Assembly: GCA_009767595.1 (NCBI GenBank)
Contig: VSDK01011118.1
Span: 744,834-808,833, forward strand
Direction: 5' to 3'
Source of the DNA: Symbiodinium kawagutii
Lineage: Eukaryota; Sar; Dinophyceae; Suessiales; Symbiodiniaceae
Length of the DNA stretch: 64,000 nt
Shown: positions 44,317 to 55,500 of the stretch, piece after piece
Layout: each line of letters starts with the position of its first letter
How positions within the stretch are numbered: the first letter of the stretch is position 1
Made by a program: the position numbers and the translations under genes
Notes under the pieces: generated by a model
What the model was told of the DNA's origin: nothing
Database searches by the model: none
Seen by the model: the letters and a program-made list of their open reading frames with translations, nothing else

Positions 44317-44837
44317 CAGTTCTATACCAATCAAGTGATTAGTATCGAGTATCAGTCAGTCATTCCACCATTCATTCACCATGATGAACCACGAACAGCC
44401 ACTAGTTAAGCATTATCAGCCGCTCCCTTACCGTTATCCACCTATAACTCATTACGACTTACTGGCCCTGAGTCGACCATTGATTTTCTTCTTGATTGTA
44501 ATTCGGTGAGTAGCTAAAAGTGTTAATTGAGTATTATTAGCAATAACAATTTAAGTCAGAAATTGATTTAGCAATAGTAGCTACTGTGAATTGTTACTGA
44601 GTCAATAATTAGTAGTTAAGACTGTTAATTGAGTATTATTGAGTTAAGTTAGTTATCCAATATTCTCCTGGTAGTACATCATTATAGTATTAATTATTAT
44701 CCACAATTAACTTAGTTAACCAATACTAATTAACTAATATTATAACCACGGATCACCTACTTCAGCCATCAAATCATCAACCAGTTCACCCACGACGTCA
44801 CCAACCAATGCCTGGGCGCCGGTGACCGCTCCACCAC

Positions 44838-44915
44838 CTTCCGAAGCCCGGGGGGGCACTTCAGGTTCTCCTTGAGGTGCCCTGGAGTCGAATTGGGCTC
44901 CACTGGGACGTTCAC
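44838..44915 (-). CDS. Internal exon (26 codons), unrecognised
   Basis: Minus: GCGCCAG|GTGAAC, exactly 26 codons VNVPVEPNSTPGHLKENLKC then PPGLRK, donor CGGAAG|GTGGTG. Phase 0 with the exon at 45371-45409. One potential N-glycosylation site (NST). Confidence 0.55.
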
Positions 44916-45071
44916 CTGGCGCGTCATGGCGCAGCTGGTAGCATGGATCGATCTATATGGCGAGTTGGGTCAATATTAACCTACCAACTAATGGATCTAA
45001 TGGTTTAACTAGCTGGTTAATGGTTAATACTGGGGTATAATAAGTAACAATACTAGGTGATATACCAGCTA

Positions 45072-45214
45072 TATATGGCTTTGGGTCAATATTGACTAAC
45101 TAACCAACCAATTTCATGGGGGATACTAAGCAACAAAACTATAGGGAAAACAATGGTTATGATGGGGGAACCAGGGGGTACGGGGTTTTGACCCAAACCC
45201 ATATGATTTATGTG
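45072..45214. mobile_element. Family C element, best copy 2
   Basis: ATATGGCTTTGGGTCAATAT at the left, TTTTGACCCAAACCCATATG at the right, core AACAAAACTATAGGGAAAAC and GGGGGAACCAGGGGGTACGG. A half copy precedes it (44956-45000). Confidence 0.75.
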
Positions 45215-45370
45215 GTGACTAGCGGGGAGTCAATCACTGAGTCACATGTAGGTGACTGAATGGTTCGTTAATGGTTGGTGAATGCCATAATTCGAATGTA
45301 CCCGAAATGGCTGGTAAGAAATAGTTCACAACGGAGCGTAGCCGCTTAGCAACTCGCCACGACCGGCCGC

Positions 45371-45409
45371 CTCCCCATTGGGCAAAACGACCTTCACCTG
45401 CATGGTGGC
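45371..45409 (-). CDS. Short internal exon, unrecognised
   Basis: Minus: GAACCAG|GCCACC, 13 codons ATMQVKVVLPNGE, donor GGGGAG|GCGGCC (GC type). Joined to 44838-44915 it reads VVLPNGE-VNVPVEPN. Confidence 0.45.
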
Positions 45410-45452
45410 CTGGTTCGGCTTGGGCCGTGGCATGGTTGGGTCATTGCCCAAA

Positions 45453-45575
45453 TGCTGGTGTCTCAAAATCGGGGGTTTATTATGGGAGTCTTTTTGTTTA
45501 ATAGTTATTAATTAATCATGAATCATGCATGATTCAAGCAGGACGATTTGGGGGTATCCATGTCTTGTGGAACGC
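45453..45575. mobile_element. Family A element, degenerate
   Basis: CTGGTGTCTCAAAATCGGGG at the left, GGACGATTTGGGGGTATCC then TCTTGTGGAAC at the right. Confidence 0.4.
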
Positions 45576-46689
45576 GCAACTAGTTCAGTAGTGAAAGATT
45601 CGCACCCGCCAATCATTCACTTGTAAGATTTGATAGTGGACATGTCAAGCGATAGCCAAAGGCTTCTTCTCTCCTTTGGCTATGTCAAAGGGTGAAATAG
45701 GCCCATTCGCAGGGGAGCTGTGTCTATTGCCGGGGGCATATCATACTTTGGTATAGCACGAGGTGCCGCCAAAGCCACTGACACATTCAGATTATAGATC
45801 GTGATGGATGGGATCATTTGCAACCTGAAAAATATATAAAAATAGCAGCTATGAATATTATGGTGATCGTGTCTGTGCATGAACGCAGGCATGTATGCCA
45901 AAGCATTTATGGGAAAACTTAAAAGAGACGTGCGTGTATAGCTTTACCAACGATCTTTGCCAACGTATGCACCGAAATTTTGCACGATCTAAATGATGAG
46001 GCATTCATCATGCAATTATATTATCACCCCTGTTCATTTGTTTCATGCTGGTGAGCAGTCCGAAAAGGATAGTTCGGTATCACAGTCACCCTAGTGGCAG
46101 CACCCCGGGTAGCCACACACCAGTAAAAAAGGAAAGCCTCCGGCCTGGTGACCGTACCAAATACAGAAGAGCTAGATTACCGAACAGTGACACACAAACT
46201 GGACAACAGTCACAAATGCCGAAAAACAAGTTACGACATTGAAATGCGAGCAAAACACATCAATTCAGAACATCAAAATGCCAGCAATAAAAAGTGAAGA
46301 AACGGGTACAAATACATCACTGCACATCTCTCTGTCCCTGCTGGGGATGTCACCGTGGGCCCTGCGGGCAATTCCCTCAGTTCTTCGCCGGGCCAAGCTT
46401 GAGCAGCACAATTCGCACAGCCAGGTCGACCAAAGTCATCCGGGAATGATTTCTGGTAGTGGGATAAACACCTGGTTGATAAACTGGTAGTAGGTAGTAG
46501 GTAAGTTCTCGAATGATTTCTGGTCGTGGGATTCATGTTAACCTGTTTAATAAGCACCTGATTGAACATTAGGAGGTATGCCCAAAACTTACATTTCCCA
46601 ATCCAGGAATTGGTAGTGGCCCCGATGAACAAAACCACCACCTGGTTGCCCTCTGCCAACACGGCTGAGGGAGTGATATAAGGGACTCC

Positions 46690-46930
46690 CCTGCGCAATA
46701 AACACCTGGTTGATTAGTAGGGAGTATCCCCCAAAGCCTCGGTTTCCCATTAATTGGTACCCTCCCAATTAATCAACCTATGGTTCATTAATCTTGGGTT
46801 AACATGACAAGGAGGGGGCCCTGGCTAGCTAAGTTGGTCTATACCTAGGGTTAATTAAGGTAACTGTATATGGAACTATAGCTAAATGGCCTATCAACCA
46901 ACTTAAAGCAAGGGGGTCCCACCTTTTAGG
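46690..46930. repeat. Family E and partner repeats
   Basis: CACCTGGTTGATTAGTAGGG.. to GGGTTAACATGACA matches 18629-18735. TGGCTAGCTAAG.. to GGGGGTCCCACC matches 13535-13715 in the opposite orientation. Confidence 0.55.
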
Positions 46931-48225
46931 TTCGGCATTTCTACAGCTTTGCACGAACTGACAACCAAGCATCATAATCAGTTCTGTAGAAACTGATTAA
47001 TACAGAACTTGTCAATTATATAGATTAAGAAAAGATTCTTGTATCTTATTGAGTCATCGGAATTTTACGGTACAGAACCACATGATAACTAAGGACTATC
47101 AAATTGATGTGAATGTATAACATTAACGACCATCTGTCTGTGGCTTGATGACCAACTATGACCTGGCTGACTTTGGAATGTGAAATTAGTATGAATATAG
47201 ATTGGGTTGGGATGTAACCCACGAATATATAATTGGTTATGAAGCATTGGCGAATAAGAGTTGGGTACACTTTGAGCGGCCTGCCTATACTTCAGTGTTG
47301 TGGCAAGGGAAACTGCAGCCTGAATTCATTGACATACAAGGCCTGGGAGGCAGCAATCCTGGTCTTTCAAGGATATCTGCAAATAACACCCCGTCTGAGT
47401 TGAACAAGCCACTCTGGGAGGGCATTCACATTCTTCTGACGTATTAGAAGGCATTTGTGATTCATTGCTGCCAAACTAAATGCTGAATTAACAATTCAAT
47501 GCTGCCACTTGTTTTTGTGTTTCATTCTGTCATTGCTTTGGCGCTTCAATATTTCATGGTGATTTGACATGATTGAAGTTAAAATACATACAACACTAAC
47601 ATACGCAACTTAAACCAATATATCTATCAACATGCTCCCAAACACACTGGACCTGATGATTGATGTAAAAACTTAAGGCCACAGTTGTCCGAACACGGGA
47701 CACACACATAGCTTGTCCAAATGATGCGTCCAGGGCCATACCTTTTTCTCCTTTTGCGCTGCCGCTGGTAGAAGTCATTAGCCAACATAGCTTGGTAAGC
47801 GAAGCCTAAGCCTCACCCCCTGGGCACTTTCCAAACATATGTTTGCCTTTTCAAGGTTTGTTGGCAAGCATCACCTTGGTTTCTATCTCCATGTAAATTG
47901 CACGTTTGAACGCTCATACTATTCTTAGGCATACGTGTTGATTAAATGACATTTTCAGTAAACAACGGAGAACCCCGAAGAACACGAGACCACTCTCCCT
48001 GACAGCGAAGATATTAAGCCATAGAATCACGCGAAACTTCCAAGCTCGAACCCCTGACCGCACTGACGTTATTGGAGCATCTTACTCCTTGTCACTGATG
48101 GTGAATACATGCAAATCCTACCGTGATTCATGTGCTTGAATTCACTGAGAAATTCCACAAGCTATCAAGAATGACTAACACTAGCCAGCAAAACAATGTG
48201 ATTGCACCACACATTACATACATAT

Positions 48226-48325
48226 CTGGTTGGTGGTTTCAACCCCTCTGAAAAAATGGTAGTCAACCAAGCATTTGTTTATTGATTACTACAGAAAATA
48301 GAAAATGCTTGAAACCACCAACCAG
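48226..48325. mobile_element. Family B element, reference copy with target duplication
   Basis: CTGGTTGGTGGTTTCAACCC to CTTGAAACCACCAACCAG, 100 bp, 17-nt perfect terminal inverted repeat. CATAT is duplicated at 48221-48225 and 48326-48330. Best-preserved member of the family. Confidence 0.85.
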
Positions 48326-48482
48326 CATATCCATATGGGACAAGATACAACCAGTTACAACCAGCAGTATTCAAGTTCCCATGGTTTTTATACCCAAGTC
48401 ACCCCTGGCAATGTTCCCCGCTCTACAAGTAACCGGCCCAGGGAGCCATGCGCTTTGGCATGGGTCACAGCACGGATTCCAC

Positions 48483-48509
48483 CTCTTTCAGAACGCCCAT
48501 AAACCTCAG
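48483..48509 (-). CDS. Candidate micro-exon
   Basis: Minus: GTCATCAG|CTGAGG, nine codons LRFMGVLKE, donor AAAGAG|GTGGAA. Phase 0 fits the exon at 48785-48846. Alternative minus and plus frames are open over the patch. Confidence 0.3.
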
Positions 48510-48784
48510 CTGATGACGTGTCTGGGGGGCTGCCAACAAGTGGAAGGGATGGATTGACCCTGAACTGCTCAATGCTTGAAGATTTGCTGGAAGATCTCAT
48601 CGCGAACTCAGAAATAAAAAAAGCTTTGGAACAGCTTTGGCGAAAAGCCAATCCTAAACAACACCCTTGTCATGGATCAACAGAATCACATTTTTTGCTG
48701 GGGCATCCATCACTATGGATTCGCCCTACCATGCAGCACATCACCCGGTGGCTAGACCGCAGCTCCACGGCTTCAACTCACCAC

Positions 48785-48846
48785 CCGGGCTTCCTTCCGG
48801 TGCTGAGGTCCCAGCACTTCTTCCATTTCTTTGGAGAGGCCCAGGA
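48785..48846 (-). CDS. Internal exon, unrecognised
   Basis: Minus: GGTTCTAG|TC, 20 codons LGLSKEMEEVLGPQHRKEAR, donor GCCCGG|GTGGTGAG. Helix-like and charged. Only 82 bp from the next upstream exon. Confidence 0.5.
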
Positions 48847-48928
48847 CTAGAACCAAGGCACTACCCAGCATGGCCTCGGTTCCACCATCCCTTCCAACCC
48901 GTGGAAGCACTGCGCATTAGCTGCTGAC

Positions 48929-49013
48929 CTTCGCCATGGCCACAGGCCCCACCTCCAACTTCACCTCCAAGTTCTGCATGGTGTCTTCGAAGCCAATCCC
49001 CTGGTCACTCAAC
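48929..49013 (-). CDS. Exon after the membrane segment
   Basis: Minus: ACGGCCAG|G, 28 codons LSDQGIGFEDTMQNLEVKLE then VGPVAMAK, donor GCGAAG|GTCAGC. Excellent borders. In phase with 49923-50007 if its donor is GG|GTGCAT. Confidence 0.65.
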
Positions 49014-49425
49014 CTGGCCGTTCTTTGAAATGCGGACTTTGCGGGGACGGAGGGTCGCAAGGCTATGGGTCAATGTCAATTTAATCAACAAGCATATGGG
49101 TGATCATCACCAAGAATAACGAGGAAGACAATGGTTCATGATGGGGATACCGGGGGTGCAGGGTTGTGACCCATAGCCACAGAATGGTTTGCGATGGCAA
49201 TGTAATAATGGTTAGTACTGGTTGACGAATGTTAACAATGCTTGTTTGATGGTGAATGGTAACCAATGAAGATTAATGATTGGTGCACCATTATCACAGA
49301 ATGATATTGGTGGGCAACACATGCAAATCATGGTAGGTCATGGTGTGTACAAATGCTATGACAAAGGATGACACAAATTGATGATCAATAGAAACAATGA
49401 ACCATCTGGTGGTTGATGATGATGG

Positions 49426-49524
<99 letters not shown>

Positions 49525-52500
49525 CGTTGCTGCTGCTGATGATGGTGATGCTCCTGCTGCTGCTGATGCTGCTGATGATGATGTTGTTGTTGCTGCTGCT
49601 GCTGCTGCTGATGATGATGATAATCATATGATAGAAAACAAAGTAGTTGCGACCAGAAATAGATGTGATGTGATTTCTGTTTCATTCCTTGACCCTGAAA
49701 CTCTCAGCGCCAAAAAATCTCTTCAAGGGATCCCAGCCACGGCTAAGCATCATGATCATCAGCAACCAATCATCAACCATCAAGAACCATCATCAACTCT
49801 CAACACTTGACCATCAACAATCTTCATTCACCAACGGCCAACAACCATCACTATAAACATCATGAACCTTCATGAGCCAACGGCCATCAACCATCACCAG
49901 GCATCATGCACCAACCATGCACCCACCCTGCTCACGGCGCCGCCTCTTGCCGATGAGCCCAAAGGTGCCAACGAAGCCACTGTGCAACAGGGAGTCCAAG
50001 GTGCCTCCTTCAGCTGGTTGGTGGCCCTGGTTGGTGACCCCGGTTGGTGACCCCAGTGGGGAGCTGGATAAGCAAGCCATTGGTACAAGTAGCCTATAAG
50101 GATTGAGATTACACATGTTTCCATGTTTCCAAACCAATGGTGACCAAGGACTTCAGCTGTTCGAGACATGTTTCGAACTATTTACGAGCCATGATAAGCC
50201 ATAAGTTGGCCATAAGCTGTCAGTTTTTGGTGTACGCAATGGCTCATTTTTACAGCTAGGGATCAGTTTACCAGTTTTCTCTTCATTTTCATGGCTTTGG
50301 TACCTCCTGTTTCCTTGGTATAAAAAGCCATGATAAACCAACAAGAACAGCTACGAGTATGTAACCAATCTGTACCATATTGGTGATGTTTGTTGATTGT
50401 CGTTAACACCTATTTGAAGCAACCAGTGTATAAAAGCATAGGCTCACATGAAAGAACCAAAACTTACATCGCTGGAGGTACCTGCGTAAACTTTCAGAAT
50501 GGGTTCAACAACAAAAATGGCGGCTATATCAAGCTATGGAGGCTTCTTCACAGCAAAAACCAGCGATGTGAGCGGTGCGTCCTTCCATGGTTCTAGTTGA
50601 ATGATGCTGTCATAAGTTTGAGTGGAAAATCTGCACCGTTCAGCCTGCAACCACATGTCAAAAAGAAATATGATAGGAATGACAGCCTCACAAACCCAAA
50701 GATTCAAAAAACAAAGGACGTCAAAGGATGACATCGTCAGCCTGTTATGAACCACCGTTGAGTTCTGTGGCACGCCCTGGTAGGCCCAAAGCCCTGGCAT
50801 GCCATAGTCCTGTCTTGAAAAGACCCACCACCAAGGTGACCTGAGCGAGGGATATGCCCCGTTGAATCCGTTGATGGGTTCATGGCACCGTGGACCCCAA
50901 GCTGTTCATAGCCCATAGGTGACCAAACTCACCACTTTATTGTGATATTCACCTAAATCATCCTAAATCCATTCTTGGGCCAGTTAATATTGACCCACCA
51001 CCATGGGTGTCTACCGTGCGACATCGAATCATCGTAGTCGCCAACATTGAGGCTATCAAGGAGGTCGCATCAAATACAGGCGCAGCCCACTAATAAGTTC
51101 ACCCTTCGTGGTACACCGACGGGGAATGAAAATCTCCAGGGCCCAAACTCGGTGGCTTAGATTGGTCCAAAAATAATTATGCAAGCCATCAGCACAGCAA
51201 CAACAACAACGACGACGACGACGACGATAACACCACCACCACCGCCACCAGCACCAGCACCACCAACAACAAGAACTATAGGTCTCCGCATCAGGACGCC
51301 GCGCAGTGGGGTCCCCGGCTAAGAAGAAGATCAAACCAATCCCCGCCAGAATCAACAGCACGAAGCCAGCAATCTGTCGCAAAGTCCTGGCCAATAGCAG
51401 TGCCTCATTACTGTGGCATAAACGTGCGCCAGTGCGGGTGGGTCGCCAGCATGGGTATACCCCTTATAACTGGTAGAAATCATCCCAGCCAAGCCAAGTT
51501 TGGAACTTTTGAGTCATTTCGAGGAGAAAAACATTGGCTTTTGTAGCCACAGTTCCCACATATCACCACGCCATGACGACATGCAACATGCATCGAATGC
51601 AAACATTTTGCCCAGCATCAGGCATGCATTGCTACAGGTTAAACGCAGAGTCACTGTTCCGCTCGACGTTTTCAACGTAGCAGGAACAAATGAACACCCT
51701 TTCCATCTTCGGCAAGACGTGGCCGGGCCTTTCCGCAAGAAACCTGCTTCAAACACCGCTAGTTCGTGGCAAAGAATCGATCATATAGGTCTCACTGGTG
51801 AGATCTAGTGATGACAGCAGGTTGCAGCTTGGCATAAGCCACGTCCACATGCATTAAAAACACAGTCCAGCATGCATACTGCCATGGCTCCAAGTTATCA
51901 ACAAAGAAATGGGATTGTCAGCATATACCTATGGAATCCTATGGAATCATCAAACTCCCATACACACTGAACCAGTGGTTGTCTTCCTGATTTGCTTACC
52001 CGCTCACTTTAAGATCGATGTCTAATGCGAAGTGCGATATGCTCGGACAACCCAACAGTTGCACCAACAATCTAACAATTCCACCAACAAATCTTTGGGA
52101 TATGCTCTAACAGTTACACCAACAAGCATAGCTTGTCCAGTCGATTTTCGGGAGCAAACTGCCACCAGTCGTGCAGTTCTCAGTTCCTGGTGGCCGATGG
52201 TAGTCTCCATGGTGACCACCCCATACCAACTCGTCCATCCTTTGGATGTTTCGTTGGGACATGCTACAGGTGCCATAGCTACAGGCTGCACCAGGCAGCG
52301 ACCACTAGGAAAAGCATCGATCGCCAACAGCCGATCCTCAGACGGCTGGAGGATAAGACAATACAAGACATGATCCCCTTCAGAAGGGTGATTGATGGGG
52401 CAAATGACTACCAATAGGTAAGAATTCTTCATGATATGATGGGTGATTAGTATTGATTAATGATGAATGATTCTCTCTCTGCGTCGTCGTCAGAGCAAGC

Positions 52501-55500
52501 TGATGAATGATTACTTTCAGTTGTTAGTAGAACATCGTGAAACCCATTTTTTTGACAGTTCAGCGCACATGTTCACTCGAAGATTTCTTTGCATTTGTTT
52601 GGACCGTTGCATGGCTGGGGCCCAAGCAACCCCCATGGTGGCGACGGATTTTTTCCCCCAAGCCACGGCAGTGCCCTCCGTGGATGCAGCAACCGACGCT
52701 GACGGCATGAATTTCACTGGGCAAAAGGATTTCACGAAACATACTGGAAGGCTTTTGATCTTTTGGGGGTGGCTACCAAGGGCTGCAGATTTGTATTGGC
52801 AAAGGTGGTTCAGGCATGGGAAGGCCGTCACTGCAACATGGCCTCGGGATCCTCGCACCGCCTGGTTTCGATGGATCTCATCAACCATCACCAAACATCA
52901 TCAACCATCATCAACCAACATAAGCCGTTCGTGATGCCAAATGCGATTATCATTGATACGCGTGACTTCTCAAGATGGGGGTACCCCCAAATCACCCTAG
53001 TTTAATTATTTATAGTAATAAACCAACCGAAACCAACTACTTGGGGGGTTCCCTATTTTGAGAAACTACCATATGCATCCATATGCGCGGTCATGCATCC
53101 CGTGAGGGTACCTTTGGGATCATGGCACATGTCCAGCTGCCACAAGCTGCGACTGGCACTGGAAAGTCCCATCCAAGGAATGACGCTGCTGTCCCAGTCA
53201 CGGACTACTGCCGGCGGACGCAGCTTGGGTCGTAGTCCGTCTAGGTCGCAGCTTCAGATTGTCTAATTGATGGTGTTGATATTGATTGGTTGATGTTAGG
53301 TAGTTGGTCGAAAAAATAGTTTGGTATCAAGAATGGTTTGTGGATCTTGAAAAAATAAACAATGGTAAGTTGATACTTCATCCCAATCGCTCATGTTTTA
53401 CTAATGGTAAGTTGACTGGCTAATTAATCAATAATGAGTGATGATGGTCATGAAGGGCTAAGGCTAATAATCAATAAGGGGTAGCGGTCAGGATCATGTT
53501 TGGGCTGCTGCGACTGGTTGAGAGAATCACCTGTATCACGAGCCATGGGTTCAATACCAACCAGAATCTTCTGAAAATCAGTTGATTACGGTATTTCAAT
53601 GAGAGCTATCATTCTGATTAGGGTAGTAGTTTGCCAATATTGTAAATGATGATGCTATTCTGTTGGTTATCTACCCCAAACAACATCACGACAATACCAT
53701 CATTGATGAAGAGAATCATGACATCATCAAGCATAATGCCATGCATCAGAGTAGAAGCAATAGTATATCATGAAACACAGTCACAAATACCATCTGTACC
53801 CCTTAGCCTCTGCCAGGCTATATAAACTGATTTAAAAAATCACTGATAGCTAAATCAACTGATTATAAGTTGCCAGGAAAAACTCAAAGAAGTTCAAACA
53901 TAAACCAAGAACTAAAAACAGTGGTTGGCAAAAACAAACCAATCCGAGAGATAACGTGATTTTAGGCTGTCTTCGATCAGTGGACCTCGCTTTGCGACGA
54001 GGTTGCAGCAATGTGCACAACATCTAGTACACATTTTTTGACGTTCTGTGAATGCTGCTCTGCCTATCCCTTCAGTAGCGGCAAACGTATTAAGAATGCC
54101 ATGCAGATCCATGAGCATAATATCCTCCAAGAAAATTCAAGCATTACTTGCTCAAACATGTCTCCCCCGCATGCTAAACCAAGTAAACAAAAATGCGCAG
54201 CAGGATTGAAAACTCTGATTGAATTCTGATTGGAACAAACCAAAAAAAGCCACCTGTTTAGTCTGTTTCCTTATGAAATCCTTAAGGTCTTGCCAAAATT
54301 TGGATCAAGGCTTCCGAAAAACAAGTGAACAAATTCCAAACTGCGATAGCTGAAGAAAGAAAATCAAACTGCAGGACACCTTTAAAAACACATGTTCAGG
54401 CTGATCAGTTTCTACAGGTGACTGAGCTCTCAGTTACATATCACGTTGCCCCATTGCCAATTCCAATTTTGAAAAGACTGGATAAGCATGAAAAACAATA
54501 TTAAACAGGATCTCCGACTTCCATTGATTTTTGTTCAGCCTGGGACATTTTTGAAACAGGGCGAAGGGGATGCCTGTCCACGTACACGGTCAATACACTT
54601 ATACTTACATACCTTCTGACACTGCTGGCTCCCCAAATGATGACAGCTTATTGATAGGAAAGCCAACCATTTGTGGGTGACATTTGTGCCGGGATGTTAC
54701 AGTACCAATCCCCTATAGCGGCACGTGGGTTCACAAACGAATGCCTCTCCTTTGCTCACTCTTTTCGCACTAGTCTGTTCATGTTGTTATTTCCACAAAA
54801 AAAAAAAGGTGGCGGGTTACACTTCACGTAATGAATTACTCAGCCCTGGATCTGCCCCAGTGCCCGGAGATTCCCTTGATGACAATCTCCTCAGTGCCCC
54901 GTGATGCCTCTTGAGCCCAACCAGCTGATGGTTCACCCCTCGCCGCCACCAAGGGTCTGCTCACCGCAGTAGAACTCTTCGGGCGGATTTTTGGTCACAG
55001 TGCATCCAGCGTTGCTGCAGGTGATGACGGTATGGTAGAGGGAGACGTTCACCTCCAAAACCTCAACGGATTTATGTTTTGAGCTGTTTGATGGTTGCTT
55101 GGCTGGCAAGCAGGTCGGTTTGGTTGGTTGGTTGGTGGTTAGTATCATTTTCCAGGAGTCGCGCAGGATGATTAATTATTCTCTAGGCTGAAAAGTAACA
55201 CATGTTGGAACCCTTCAGTGTGTTATGCTGTCGGCAGTCAGTCATTTCCTGATATCTTGTTGTTGGGGAACATGGGAACAGGATAGTTGCGCCTAAAATG
55301 TGTTCTGCTGACTCTGCAACGTATGACAGGTATCCCTGCCACCCCCATGCGCGCACATCCCGATCCAATAACATACATATGGCATCCAGTGATCACTGGC
55401 AGTAAGCAGTCAGCCAAGTCAACCGTACACCACGCAACCCAGTAAGCATGATCAACCATCAAATATCGGTAATCATCATGAACCACGAGCCATAACTAAG

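Larger units (their letters stand above)
45576..48482. other. Stretch with family E repeats and no supported exons
   Basis: 46450-46800 carries several CACCTGGTTGAT(A/T)A repeats. 46780-46930 is the inverted partner of 13535-13715. 48226-48325 is a family B element. A GC-rich patch at 46330-46430 is open on both strands without clean borders. Confidence 0.5.

Noticed and set aside
49356-49810. Poly-His / poly-Asp frames
   Set aside because: Translation of a (GAT)n microsatellite.
51500-51808. 102-codon plus frame (VKRRVTVPLDVFNVAGTNEH..)
   Set aside because: Overlaps a minus exon (VFICSCYVENVERNSDSAFN) whose borders and phase join it to the transmembrane exon.
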